From positions 32,377,372 through 32,441,371 of the forward strand of contig NC_092797.1 in assembly GCF_918797505.1 (NCBI RefSeq): a stretch of DNA of 64,000 bases, written 5' to 3'. A model generated the notes under the pieces. That model saw only the letters and a program-made list of their open reading frames with translations, was not told the origin of the DNA and did no database searches. Of this stretch, positions 26,901 through 37,593 are shown piece by piece. This DNA comes from Bemisia tabaci. Its lineage: Eukaryota > Arthropoda > Insecta > Hemiptera > Aleyrodidae. How positions within the stretch are numbered: the stretch's first letter is position 1; every line of letters begins with the position of its first letter. A program made the translations under genes and the position numbers.

Positions 26901-27981
26901 GTCAATAAAAAATGATGTTCATACGGTGAAAAAGAAAATTACTTACAGTTCATTGCATTGAGAGGCTGCAAAATTACAATATTGAACTTAGATATCAACA
27001 CAAATTTTATTTTGATCAATTCTTTCATGAGGGCAGGGAAGTTGCCCACAAAAGAGATCTTTTTGAAAACCCAGGAGAAAATTGAGGATATGAAAACATT
27101 GTAAATACTTAATACAGAAAAATTACATTTGTAATTGTGAAAGTAGCTCCTGGTGCTTATATTTTTTGAATTTGTTTTGGAGCAAATTACTGTGAGAGCA
27201 GAGGATGCTGATGTGAAGGGAACAGATGCTGGAGTGCTTGCTTATGAAAACAATCAGTAAGGGTGATCCGGCCTGAGAAGCTGGGAGGAAATAACCCCTG
27301 AAACTTTAGTGAAAAAGGCCCTAGCCCCCTCTGGCAAAAATCCGAGGCCCCCATTAGATACTTCTGAATAAATTATTCAGTGGGTTAGCGCCCGAAGATA
27401 AGTATTGAAAATAAATGCCAAAATTAAGATGGTGAACCTTCTAGCGTAGCCTGAAAGTGCATAAACTTATTTGGCGTGGACTCAAGATGCCCTAAAGAAC
27501 ATTTTCTTGAAGCTGAAACACACATCTTATAAAGCAAAAGGTATTAGAGAGATTTTGCAGCATTGAGTATATCTCCATACAGCAATACGAAATTGATCGG
27601 CTGTTGGCTGTTGTTTTTAAATTAAATTACACAATGCGCCAATTGATGCAGTATTTAGACCTCAGTATGAATAATTTTCATGGATGTAATGCAAATTAAA
27701 GTTATCTTCAATAGTCACAGTAAGTGCATTGAGTACGGATGATGACATCTCTAGATTGTAGCAACACAGCCATAATATTATTAAACTCTCCAGAGGATCA
27801 TCAGCTGAGAGCTCGGAGGATTACCCGGTGACCTGATGTCAGTTATCCGCATTGTCCTCATCGTCTGCCAGATTTGTTTACATTTTATATCGCCTACATA
27901 AAGTCGACAAAATCTTCCACATTTCTCAATTATCAAAACTCGCAAAACAATAAGTAAACAGCAGGTTTGAGATCTGATCAT
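22910..27981 (-). CDS. USB1: USB1, U6 snRNA 3'-5' phosphodiesterase; first exon uncertain
   Basis: Four exons are secure: 26898-26753, 26367-26187, 24988-24829, 23098-22910. They encode [78 protein letters not shown] and a C-terminal KTGNKLFRFSL, all matching the USB1 (C16orf57/Mpn1) family. The two HxS motifs, HIS and HLS, carry the catalytic histidines of this 2H phosphoesterase, and the 88-residue spacing equals that of the human enzyme (His120, His208). USB1 trims the oligo-U tail of U6 snRNA in the nucleus. The first coding exon must end in phase 2. The only candidate with an in-frame Met is 27981-27833, which gives 274 aa (human 265). Its residues do not resemble the usual acidic N-terminus, so that part is doubtful. 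One intron carries a SINE. Confidence 0.88.
23906..24472 (-). mobile_element. tRNA-derived SINE with 20-bp target-site duplication
   Basis: Lies in the USB1 intron between exons 24988-24829 and 23098-22910. The element runs leftward from about 24452 to 23926. Its right end carries a tRNA-like pol III promoter on the minus strand: an A-box-like TAGTGTATTGG (24441-24431) and a B box GGTTCAATACC (24397-24387) within a CCGGG-paired stem. The body is GC-rich compared with the intron. The tail on the minus strand is a TTAC tandem run. The flanks repeat caagttttcaaaaagtaagt at 23906-23925 and 24453-24472, the hallmark of LINE-driven insertion. Confidence 0.88.
26690..26750. repeat. AT-rich low-complexity tract (ACAATTATA-like)
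   Basis: Irregular tandem copies of TATACAATTATAA-type units just inside the intron following the USB1 exon at 26753-26898. Confidence 0.7.
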
Positions 27982-28886
27982 GTTGCCTAAAAAATACCAG
28001 AAAAAGACGCAAAGTGAAGAGAAATAAGGCTAACCTCACTGCTGCGTCACTCTCCGGTAGTCTCCGACCTCAAGAGTTCGGAGAGTTGGAGAGCTGTTCA
28101 GAGACTGACAGAGCAAGTCTCTAGGTAATTCCTCCGAAGTCCAACAACAGTTGTTTACATCTCCGGGTTACTATGAAGAGCTCTCCGAAGAGTTTAACAA
28201 TACACCTATAGTCTTGGCGTATTTTAAGTCGGTGGACACAGCATGCACGGTTGGAGAGAAGGTATGATAGTTATGAAGAACTCACGTGGCAGAAACTTCT
28301 TGGAATTCGCTGGAGTCTTCTTCACATACACTTTCTCCACTCGAGTACTGAGAAATCAGATCCAAAGCATGAACTTTTTTACTCATTATCAATGTATTTA
28401 CGAAGATTATAGCGAACCATTGTTGGCATGCGTACTATCTATACTCAACCTACTGTTCAGTTTGTGCTTGAAAAGAATATAGCGAAGAGTAAAACTTCCT
28501 AAATGAAGATGTACTCACTGGGATCGGACTTTAAAATAAATATCCTGAATATAGTGACTTTTCTGGGGTAATTAAAAGAGTTTCGACTCTAGAAGACCGG
28601 GACCACAGATATAAGATAACTGCGACATACATAACCTAACTTTTTCATGCGGTAAAGTGATGAGTGATGAGACCTCAACAAAATCTCAACGTTTTTCTTT
28701 TACAGGGTTGCCGGTGAGCTTATTATTTAATTTAGTAAAAGCTATCTTTTCTTCATGTTTTTCTCAAACTTCCGTTGATATGGCAACCAAGCAAGCAATG
28801 TAGCCGCCATTTCTGTTTCATCAAGTTGTTCTTCAACCGCACCTGGCTCGATTTTTCTTTTCTTCAAGTGATAATATAGTTTTAAA
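27982..28886. promoter_or_regulatory. Divergent promoter region of USB1 and ALYREF
   Basis: About 0.9 kb between the presumed USB1 start (minus) and the ALYREF ATG (plus). The part at 28040-28200 is less AT-rich and repeats CTCCGA/TCGGAG motifs in both orientations. No TATA box or known factor site is convincing. Promoter function is inferred from position only. Confidence 0.4.
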
Positions 28887-31800
28887 ATGGTTGACAAAAT
28901 TGATTTAAGTTTAGATGATATAATCAATCAGAACAAATCTCTCAAAAACTGGAGAGGAGGACGAGGAAGGCGAGGAGTCGGTGGAAATCGTCGAGGCAGA
29001 GGCAGCCCCAGAGGTAGGGTGAACAAGCGATCAATTGATAGACCAGTCGGATCCGGTGGTCGCGGCCTCTTAAAAAGCAGAAGAGGCAGTGCCAGGGGTC
29101 TTGGCAGAAGCCCCTACTCGAGGGTAAGATCCATATTGATTCTGTTCGTTCATTATCACATTACCATCCTTCGAACCAGTAACCTAACCTAACTTCATTG
29201 CAATGCTCAGGGGCGAATTTATCTTTGTCTTCTGCGGGAAATCTCGAGACATATTCAATCAGGTACCTCGTAGATATTCTGATCCTGACGGTTCGTCTGT
29301 AACCTCTATATGTAGAGGTGGACTGGTCAAGGCCTGCGAGACTGCATTCATGGCGCATAACGGTGATCCGTCGCCCTGACGGGAGAGTCAAGCTCTAAAT
29401 TTTCTAAACACAGGAGCACGTCGGGAAGGTCTTGGATGCTGTCGATCAATAAAATCCCTTATCCTAGCTTTCTATCATGCTCACACTTCGATGCAGAAAC
29501 TGTGGTACACTAGGAATTCAACGTATTATGTATTGCTTGTGATCTGTATACTGCTGTGCGTAAGCCTCCCCACTTCACCTTGTCTGGCCATTGACAATGA
29601 GGTCAAGGCAACTGTAGGCGTTTGTTTAAGCAGATTCTGCAAGGGTAACAAAACAACAAAGGGTAACAAGGGTTGTAAGGCTAGGGTGTCTAGTGTCTAC
29701 TGTTAGAGAAAATTTGAATATAGTAATGATTTTGTAAGGTAGAGCTCCCGCATCGTATGTTGAGACAAACGTCAATCTCCGATTAGCTCTGAATTCGAAA
29801 CCACTCAACAGGTTGATACACGTAGTCAGGTGGTACCACTGGTGAATGGTGACATAAACAATACTTTGACATTTGTCTCAACATACGATGCGCGAGCTCT
29901 AGTCCGAAAGTACTAAGAAAGTAAGGAAATTTCGCATGAAGGTCCAGAATTTTTTTGCTTCATGCCGCGCGTGTTTTTTAAAATAGCCCGGGAAGTTCAC
30001 AATCCCTTGCGCATTGATTCTTGGTGCACTACTTACCTTTTTGCTTGATCAGGATTTGGAGCCAGCTGATCCTCAGGCTATTACTGAGCTTTTAATTTCC
30101 TAGAAATGTCATTTTTGTGGTGTTTTGCGCATGAATTTCGGAATTTTTTTAATTTTGTTGCATTATAGCACTGAGACAGTACTGAATTTTTCACTGATGG
30201 GGTACTGAAAAAGTATTGTTAAAATACTGATTTTTTGCTAATCAGATTTAGTGGACACCCTGAAGACAAATATTTTATTTAAATGTGCACGCTTGGACGA
30301 TTTTAAACTGTAATATACATATCAGATTTCAGATTCATTTTATTAATACAAGAAAAAACATAATACAAATTAAATAACGGCCACTACAAAATAAAAAATG
30401 CCAAGAGGTCTAGCCTCGTGTGGCAAAAGTAGTAAAACATAAACTAATTGAAAAAGAAATAAAAGAAATCATAGTTGATTGGCACCACTGCCTACTCAGC
30501 TCAGTCCCCTTAGAACTTAGATTAACATAGTGACAATATAACAAAGTAAAAAACAAAAGAGAAGAAAAAGAAAGAACAATTTAAAATTTAAGACCCTAAT
30601 GAATGATTTAACAAGAAGGCATAGCGAGACTTTGGATTGCTGTTTTAGGACACGTTACTAAGCCACTCTCTGAGAAGACTGGGTGCACTCAACTGGCCCT
30701 CGGTGATCAACCTACGCCTGAAGGCTTCAGGCAGTAGGTTGAACACCAAAGGCAAATTGTAGGCAATATTTTTCTCAGAGAGTGCTAGTCGTATGGGCGG
30801 TAAAATTGCTCGCCAATCCCCTGCTCTACTGACCCCAGCTCTTGCGCATGCTAGTTGGAAGTTGGGCATCTCTGATGGGAGCATATTTAGGAGTCCCTTA
30901 TAGTACAACTGTTTGAATGTTGGGACATTTAAGAGGGATGGCAGTTCTTCGGAGGGGTATCGCCTAGGTAGATTCAATACAACTTTAATCGCACTTCTCA
31001 TTAATATAATTATTGGTTTGAGAATGGTGTCGGAGGCTGCACCGTATACTTCTATTCCATAGGAAACTGTAGCTTGGAATAACGCAAAGTAAACCATGCG
31101 TAAGTTTTCGACAGAGAGGTACTTACGAAGGTTAAGCAGACAATAGATGACAGATTTTAGTTTTGCAGCCATGGTTTTAACATGCGTATTCCAAGCTAGT
31201 TTTTGATCGATAATAACTCCCAGGTATCTCCACTCATCTACCTCCTTCATTTGAACACATTTACAGCCTATGCGATTACAACTAATATGATGGTATTTTA
31301 TTGGTGTTCTATCTATTTCAATTGGAACAAGCTTACAGGAGAATTTAATGTAGACGGATTTTTCTAGGTTGAGGGTTAGAAGATTTGAGGAGAACCAGGG
31401 TAGGATGACAAATTGAAGGCTATCTGATACCTTTTTAAATACTTCCTCCCATGTATCTCCCCAATATACAATGGATGTGTCGTCCGCAAACATGGTTAAT
31501 AGCGCTTGATAGAAATCATGGTTACAGAGTTCATTTACATAAAGTAGAAAGAGCAGCGGTCCGAGAATTGAGCCTTGCCCAACTCCAAATTCAATTTCTT
31601 CAACAGAGCTATAACTTTTCAATTTGACAACTTGGGTGCGATTAGACAAGTAACTTTCCATTAATTTGAGGGGAATACCCCTGATACCATAGTTGTAGAG
31701 TTTCCCCAAGAGTATTTTATGTGACACGGTATCGAAAGCCTTAGAGATGTCAAGAAAAATACCAATGCACTTCTTTTTGTTCTCTAAACATTCAGTGATT

Positions 31801-34800
31801 TTCTTTACTACTCTTGCAATGGCTTGGGTGGTATTTTTCCCTTTCAAAAAGCCATACTGATTTTTTGAGATTACCTTATTGATGGTCAAAAACTTATTAA
31901 GCCTTTTACAAATTAGTTTCTCGAAAATTTTTGCAATGTTGGAAATTACCGTGATGGGTCTATAATTTTCAGGATTCGTCTTTTCACCTTTCTTTTTGTA
32001 AATAGGTGTCACAGCTCCCACCTTCAATACTTCGGGGAAAACTCCCTCAACTAAGGATCTGTTTACAAGTTGTGTTAATGGTTTAGACAAAATGTCTACA
32101 GCTAATTTAATGATTCTTATGGGAATCATGTCTAGTCCACAGCTTGGTTTATTCTTAAGTGCCATGATTTGGCCTTGGACTTCTAACTCATCTACAGGAT
32201 CGAGGAAAATGCTGTTTGTGACAATTTTGGTTTTTACCTTCTTGGCTGCGAACTCAACATTTTTTTTGTAGGAACTATTTTTTCTTATCTTGTTACTCAT
32301 ATGCTTTCCAATATTGCAGAAATACTTATTTAGGGTATCAGGATTGATCACATTTGCATTTGGAATTTCACTCTTTATGGACGGGGTTTTGTCTAATATG
32401 GTATGGATTACTTTCCACGTCTTTTTTATGTCGTACAGGTTTTTTTCCAACTGTTTCCTATAATAGAATTGTTTAGCTTTAGATATGAGATAAGCAATTT
32501 ATTTCTGTACTCTGTGTACTTGATTCGATAGTTGGGGTCTTTATCATTGTTTAACCATTCCTTATAATAATTATTTCTAATCTTAATACTATTTAATATA
32601 CCTTGGGTCATCCATGGTTTGAGCAATTTTTTTGGTGATATTTTGGTTTTGGTTGACTCTTGGACACAGTTTTTAAGCGTAACACAGAATTCATTCCATG
32701 CTTCATTTAAACATTCCTTACTTACTATGCCTTGCCAATTTTTAGTTTTGACAGATTCAAGACAATTTTTTAGGTCTGTATATTTAACAACATCTTTATC
32801 ACGATTTTCTAAAACTAGTTTACTATGGATACTTAACAAGCAGTACACAGGGGAATGGTCAGTGACCATATCATCGAGAACACCGCCAATAAAATCAATT
32901 TTCTTATCATTATTTTTTACATAAACATGATCTAGGCAGGCTTTCTCCCTAGTAGGTTCATTAACTAGACTTGTGTAGCCACTAGAGACTAAGATTTCTA
33001 ACATATCATTACTAAGGTTATTTTTTGGATCAAATATATCAATGTTCAAATCTCCCATAATGATGTGAGTAGTATTTGATACTGTTCTCAAGTAATTATC
33101 TAAGGTATTCAGGAATAATTCGTTATTTTTTCTAGCAGGAGATCGGTAGATTCCAGTGATCATTATTACCTTGTCTCCAATGAAAAGTTCAACTGTTTTT
33201 CCTGTGCAATCTGCTACTGCGAATTTAGCTTCTTGGAAAGGAATATCATTTCTGACAAAAAAAGAGAAGCCATCTGCTTTATTAAACTTTGCAGGGACGT
33301 GTAAGCTATTGTATCCTTCTATGTTGCAGCTGTCCACAGCTTCATTTTTTAGCCACGTTTCTGTACACAATATAACATCAATATTCTTATCGTTACATAA
33401 GGTTGCCGCAATTTCATCTTTATGTTTTTGTACGGAACGGCTATTAAAGTGGACAATATTTAGATTAATGTTGCTCATTGTTTTGGAATTACAGTGCTTT
33501 TTTGTTTTTTAAAATTTATATTAACAAAATTGGCAATAAAAGAAACACCTCAGACATGCAATTGTCACTAGGTACACATTATAATCATTATTTTCATTCT
33601 GGATGACTTCATCTCTGTGACTCATTTACCCTAGATTTGCGAGAGACAGTTAGATGAGGTTTAATTGACTAAGAATTATGTTTGTATTGCATTAGGTACT
33701 CGTTCAGATACTATCTTATGCAGGGAGTCTAAGCTTGTTATTTTGATGGGGGGAGACTCCTCATTTTGTTTTACTAGAATTTCACCGGCTTTAACCCACG
33801 CATATTTAAGGATATTTTCTCCTTTTAATTTTCTAGCTTTGCGGTACAGAAATTGTCTAAGTGGTGTGAGATGGTCTTTGAGAATTAAATTTCCGGTTAA
33901 TCGTTTGTCTATGCAAGAGGCATCTAGTCTCCATTTGGCCTTTCTAAAAGATTCTAGGAGCTTTTGTTAAAGATGTTGTTATATGGTTTTCTTGAAACTC
34001 TAATGCTGAATACAAATTTACCTTTTACCTTTTTTCTATAAATTTCTCATAATGTAGCTCTAATGTAAGGGGGTGTTGTCATTTCCAGGGAGTTATATGG
34101 ACGTTAGGGCTCATTTCTAAATGCAGTTCCCCTTCTTATGTCAGAGGAGTGAAGATATTTAAATAGTCAGCACCGAGTAACTCTACGCACTCTTACAGTG
34201 AAGCAGAAGATCTGACATCTTGTTTCTTTTATTTACTCTTTATTTTAAAATGAAGACAGGAGATCTTCTGTCGTAGTCTACATCTGCATAAGCTTATTTG
34301 TATTTACGTTTAATTTGAATATTTCTTGCCGGAATGTTTATTTACTTAGGTATTATTAATTTATTTATTTCATACTTACATTACAAATATCACATTTTGA
34401 TTTTATAACTACATAGCCAGCCAACATAAATCAAAGGCTTTTGTGGTGGCTGACCATTTAAGTAGTATTGTTGCTATCTGAAATAAGTTTTAAACAAAAT
34501 ACATTTCAACAGTTTTTACAGTTAAGAAAGAGATCTAGATATACATACATTTTGTAGAGAAATACATGCATTTTAAGAGAGAAATGTAAACATGATGTTT
34601 TCATTCTTTTTGTGTTATTTTATCCCGTTGTAAATAATGTTTCTCTTTTTCTATTCTATAATGTAAGATTATCCAACCATTTCATTAACTTCCGTAGGGA
34701 GACGTAAATAATCAATGGAAACACGACTTGTATGACGGTGGCAGAATGGGCAACCGCAACAGAATATCTGCTTCAGCCATCTCTAATGCAATGCAGCCTG

Positions 34801-37593
34801 GCAAATTGTTGATTTCAAATTTAGATTTTGCTGTCTCGAACGCTGATATTGAGGTATGTTATTATTTTATTTTCTAATTTCAGTCACTTTTTGCTATGAA
34901 TGTTTGATTTTCTTGGCTCATGGTGCCTTGGATAGTCCTTAAAAACTGCATGATTTTAAAATTTTTGTCCTCAGCCCAATGTGTATATATTAGACACCAA
35001 TTGATAAGCGAGTTAAAGCAAGTGAGCAGAGGTGAAGCATTGCGCTATTATTCTGTTCTTTATACATAATGCCTGAAAGAAGAGAAAATGTAATCAGGAG
35101 GACTTGATTTCCACTTTGAAGGAGCACTTACCTAACATGCGTTTTCCAAGAGACGATGAGCGCAGCATCGAAGAACTATATTTTGATCATTGATATCTTT
35201 AAACTATCAAACAATTTATTTTGTTCTTTGGTCTTTAAGTTGTAATTTGTACCTTTTGCCCTAACGACGCCTCTGCTTTGATTTTACAAAGCATTACGTC
35301 GCCTCCTTCTGGGGCAAGTATCACAATTATGCTGAGGCGCTGCTGCTGCACATCACAATACTGGCTATAATTTTTCCATCAAAAATTTTGCACTATTTTC
35401 ATGAAAATTACAGGGATCAATTTTGATGGCAAAAGAAGTATCAGGTAAAATCCTCAAGTGATACTGTTTATTAGTTTTTCCATTAAAAATTGAATAGATT
35501 CGACAACTTGGCCACTTAGTGTCAATGCACTAATGGCGTTTGTGATACTTTGGCCAGAAGGTGACTAGGTACTGGAAATTTCCAAGGGAAGACTTATGCG
35601 AGTGTTCAAATGCTGCCAAATATTGATCAGATTTTTCTTTAATTGTGAACACCATGACATCAAACAATCTCTTGTTCCATTTTGTTTATTTATATTTTCA
35701 AAAAGAACACATGATCCATGGATCAAGGAGCTTCATTTTCTTAGATTGAAGTTCCTTTCATCAGAACTGGTGCTGGTTTGTTAATTAATCTTCATGTGTT
35801 ACTAAATCATGAGCTTGTATTAAAAACGCCAAACTTATTTGAATTTATCTATCTCTAGGAACTATTTGCTGAATATGGAAATCTAAAGTCTGCAAAAGTG
35901 CATTATGATAAATCAGGGCGTTCACTTGGAACTGCCGACATAGTATTCGAAAGGAAGGCAGATGCTGTCAAAGCCATGAAACAGTACAATGGAGTTCCTT
36001 TGGATGGTGAGTGTTTTCTCTCAAGTAATGTCTGCATTTGCGTACTGTGCATGCCTTAAAACTGAATAATCGTATCTTAAATCTTTGGATAAATCAAAAG
36101 ATTTACAATGATGGTGTTGCAAGTGACGTGAGAAATTTAAAAAATCGAAGAATTTCAGGTGACAATTTCTTCGCATAAAAAGAGAAAGTTTCAAGAAATT
36201 ATTTTGAGAACTGTCGTGGTGTGAAAAGTCTCCAAGAAATGGCAACAATTCTAGAACTTCAAATCTGTTTGCTCAATGTTGAGGATAAAGTTAATGACTA
36301 TTCACATTCAAATATATTTTTCTTGACTTAGAGTATTTGACAGGAGTAAATTTATGAGTAGATAACTTCAAAACTACTCCCATCACATTTTTCCCCACTT
36401 GTGGCTAGGTGCATTTCTATTAAACTTGCCCAAATAAGAATGGTTTTACCTTATACCCCCAGGTTACTGAACACCAAGATACACCTATTCATGAAATTAC
36501 ATTTTTAGAATTTTATTATTATTCTTACAGATTTCATGCCCATAAGCTTCAAAGATTAGGAAACCCTCCTCCAAAGGAGTGTGCTCTCATATTTGAAGTT
36601 GTTCCTAAGTCATTGAGCACAATATTTAACCAACGCAGCAATTTGTCTTTAAGAAATAGTTAGGTGGTATCAATTCTTAATGTCTGAAAGTGATCTGCTT
36701 CTTTTTTTCATAGCTTTGCTGAAGATTTTTGAATTTTTTCTTCCTGAGAGAGTGATTCATTTATACTTTACTTTTCAGGTCGCCCAATGTCCATTCAGTT
36801 AGCAACATCCGATCTTTCCTTAGTATCACCTGTCAGGAGGCCGACTGTCAGCTCAAGGCCAGCAAGCCGAGGCGGTAACATACAAAGAGGCAGGCCTAAT
36901 GTAAGGCGTGGCTCAGCAGGTATGTTTTGATTCAAGTCTCTATTTTGGAGAAAACTCCATTCTCTCTATCAAAGGCCACACTTCACCATAATAAAGTAGA
37001 ATATTTTTCACGATAGTCATCATGGCTCATAAATTTCGCACATTTTTGATGAGCCTTATAGGATTCTCACTCCATTTTACCTGTAGAAACTTTTCTCAGC
37101 AGGCTGTATCTTCTGTCTCCAATAGACCCATCATACTACCTGCCTTTCATCCCCAGATGCGTAAGTAACTGGGTGGGATGTTAATTTAGCATTCTTAGGA
37201 GGCAAAATTAGCTGCTTCATGCATCCTGTACAAATTTTTAACAACAAGGATGTTCAATCACTAATTTTTGGGTTTTTTCCAAGTATCTATAGCTATATAT
37301 GATAAAGGGCTCTGAAACATATCCTATGTGAAATTTCGGAGAAACTTTAATCGGCATCCCCAAGTTCTGTCAAGACTTTCATATAAGTCAATGTCTGGCA
37401 GAGGCAAAATTGATGACGGTATTCTGTCATTTGCTAATTTTGTAACGAATAAGTTTCTGTTTTTCTTGTTGAAGGTTTCCGACGTGGAGGAGGGGGAGGT
37501 GGTCGAGGTGGTAACAGGAAGAAAGACCCGCCTGCTACTGCTGAGCAACTGGATGCTGAGTTAGATGCTTATGTCAATAAAATGGAGGAATAA
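28887..37593 (+). CDS. ALYREF: ALYREF/Aly (THO complex subunit 4), mRNA export adaptor, complete, 5 exons
   Basis: Exons: 28887-29123, 34698-34853, 35859-36006, 36779-36919, 37475-37593, joining in phase to 266 aa, the usual family length. Residues 1-17 ([15 protein letters not shown]) form the N-terminal UAP56-binding motif. Residues 24-60 are an arginine-glycine-rich RNA-binding region. The RRM spans about 114-190, with RNP2-like LLISNLDF and RNP1-like [10 protein letters not shown] second glycine-arginine patch lies at about 229-245. The C-terminal UAP56-binding motif is [14 protein letters not shown]. The protein loads onto spliced mRNA through TREX and hands it to NXF1 for nuclear export. 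The first intron (5.6 kb) holds an antisense LINE and a small secreted-peptide ORF; no coding damage is seen. Confidence 0.96.
29491..29706 (+). CDS. Candidate small secreted cysteine-containing basic peptide (71 aa)
   Basis: Uninterrupted ATG-to-TAG ORF in ALYREF intron 1, same strand. It has the three-part layout of a signal peptide: a short basic start (MQKLWYTR), a hydrophobic core ([14 protein letters not shown]) and a small-residue cleavage context (SPCLA). The mature part of about 38 residues is basic, has a [11 protein letters not shown] repeat, and has four cysteines after the predicted cleavage site (C-x4-C-x11-C-x8-C). I do not recognise the family; secreted antimicrobial-like or salivary peptides have this architecture. 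It could also be a chance ORF: no poly(A) signal is obvious after it, and a 162-bp hairpin begins 34 nt downstream. Upstream DNA (29210-29400) is more GC-rich than the rest of the intron. Confidence 0.4.
   Translation: MQKLWYTRNSTYYVLLVICILLCVSLPTSPCLAIDNEVKATVGVCLSRFCKGNKTTKGNKGCKARVSSVYC
29740..29901. repeat. 162-bp inverted-repeat hairpin
   Basis: Arms at 29740-29775 and 29866-29901 are inverted copies about 36 bp long with three mismatches; the core GCATCGTATGTTGAGACAAA is perfect. The 90-bp loop has no ORF. Likely a MITE or foldback element; a target duplication is not obvious. Confidence 0.85.
30645..32450 (-). CDS. LINE reverse transcriptase (3' part of ORF2)
   Basis: 601 codons without a stop. 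Reverse transcriptase motifs are in order: [65 protein letters not shown], the catalytic box MFADDTSIV, and the WRYLGVIID thumb-side motif. The true reading frame extends a few codons further upstream ([10 protein letters not shown]) before meeting a TAA, so the listed start is not a real initiation site. It was part of the same protein as the endonuclease ORF. No RNase H domain was seen. Confidence 0.93.
   Translation of the reverse strand: MEKNLYDIKKTWKVIHTILDKTPSIKSEIPNANVINPDTLNKYFCNIGKHMSNKIRKNSSYKKNVEFAAKKVKTKIVTNSIFLDPVDELEVQGQIMALKNKPSCGLDMIPIRIIKLAVDILSKPLTQLVNRSLVEGVFPEVLKVGAVTPIYKKKGEKTNPENYRPITVISNIAKIFEKLICKRLNKFLTINKVISKNQYGFLKGKNTTQAIARVVKKITECLENKKKCIGIFLDISKAFDTVSHKILLGKLYNYGIRGIPLKLMESYLSNRTQVVKLKSYSSVEEIEFGVGQGSILGPLLFLLYVNELCNHDFYQALLTMFADDTSIVYWGDTWEEVFKKVSDSLQFVILPWFSSNLLTLNLEKSVYIKFSCKLVPIEIDRTPIKYHHISCNRIGCKCVQMKEVDEWRYLGVIIDQKLAWNTHVKTMAAKLKSVIYCLLNLRKYLSVENLRMVYFALFQATVSYGIEVYGAASDTILKPIIILMRSAIKVVLNLPRRYPSEELPSLLNVPTFKQLYYKGLLNMLPSEMPNFQLACARAGVSRAGDWRAILPPIRLALSEKNIAYNLPLVFNLLPEAFRRRLITEGQLSAPSLLREWLSNVS
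32426..33478 (-). CDS. LINE apurinic-like endonuclease (5' part of ORF2)
   Basis: 350-codon ORF with the retrotransposon endonuclease fold: N in [11 protein letters not shown] in LCTETWL, GIYRSP, catalytic [23 protein letters not shown], and the final TDHSPV histidine. It ends in a different frame from the reverse transcriptase. The last good residues lie near 32480-32500; after that the alternative frame carries the expected continuation, so a small indel, or less likely programmed shifting, separates the two halves. Confidence 0.92.
   Translation of the reverse strand: MSNINLNIVHFNSRSVQKHKDEIAATLCNDKNIDVILCTETWLKNEAVDSCNIEGYNSLHVPAKFNKADGFSFFVRNDIPFQEAKFAVADCTGKTVELFIGDKVIMITGIYRSPARKNNELFLNTLDNYLRTVSNTTHIIMGDLNIDIFDPKNNLSNDMLEILVSSGYTSLVNEPTREKACLDHVYVKNNDKKIDFIGGVLDDMVTDHSPVYCLLSIHSKLVLENRDKDVVKYTDLKNCLESVKTKNWQGIVSKECLNEAWNEFCVTLKNCVQESTKTKISPKKLLKPWMTQGILNSIKIRNNYYKEWLNNDKDPNYRIKYTEYRNKLLISYLKLNNSIIGNSWKKTCTT
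33676..33966 (-). pseudogene. LINE ORF1 3' fragment (FP25K-C-like domain)
   Basis: About 96 codons ending at the TAA at 33676-33678. The frame reads [15 protein letters not shown], then [15 protein letters not shown] and [12 protein letters not shown]. This resembles the C-terminal domain that jockey/CR1-like ORF1 proteins share with baculovirus FP proteins (LTP, then W..G.I..R..E, then I.S...L). A stop at 33967-33969 breaks the frame, with another frame ([11 protein letters not shown]) seeming to continue it, so it is dead. It sits about 200 bp upstream of the endonuclease ORF. Confidence 0.65.
35302..35564. repeat. Inverted-repeat element, GTGATACTTTGGCCAGAAGG family, copy 1
   Basis: In ALYREF intron 2. 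The left arm (CCTTCTGGGGCAAGTATCAC) and right arm (GTGATACTTTGGCCAGAAGG) are imperfect inverted copies at the ends of about 260 bp. A better-preserved relative is at 48406-48654. No ORF. Confidence 0.6.

Larger units (their letters stand above)
30310..34010 (-). mobile_element. Non-LTR retrotransposon (LINE, jockey/CR1-like), 5'-truncated, one frameshift
   Basis: Inserted antisense in ALYREF intron 1. In its own direction it carries a 3' fragment of ORF1, then an endonuclease ORF and a reverse transcriptase ORF that overlap in different frames, then a 3' UTR of about 330 bp. The 3' end near 30321-30337 has an ATCAGATTTCAGATTCA short repeat and an AATAAA-like motif rather than a long poly(A), as in CR1/L2-type elements. 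ORF1 has lost its 5' part. Apart from the frame break in ORF2, the EN and RT frames have no stops, so the copy is fairly young. Confidence 0.92.

Noticed and set aside
27776..28195. Possible inverted repeat around TTAAACTCT and CTCCGAG motifs between USB1 and ALYREF
   Set aside because: Arms match only in short scattered blocks, so no element can be defined.
29175..29192. CCTAACCTAAC, matching the insect telomere unit
   Set aside because: Only two units; too short to claim an interstitial telomere.
32619..33512. Plus-strand ORFs opposite the LINE endonuclease
   Set aside because: Antisense shadows of the endonuclease reading frame; the minus-strand motifs are decisive.
33665..33970. 101-codon plus-strand ORF
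   Set aside because: It is the antisense of the LINE ORF1 fragment, which carries the recognisable domain.
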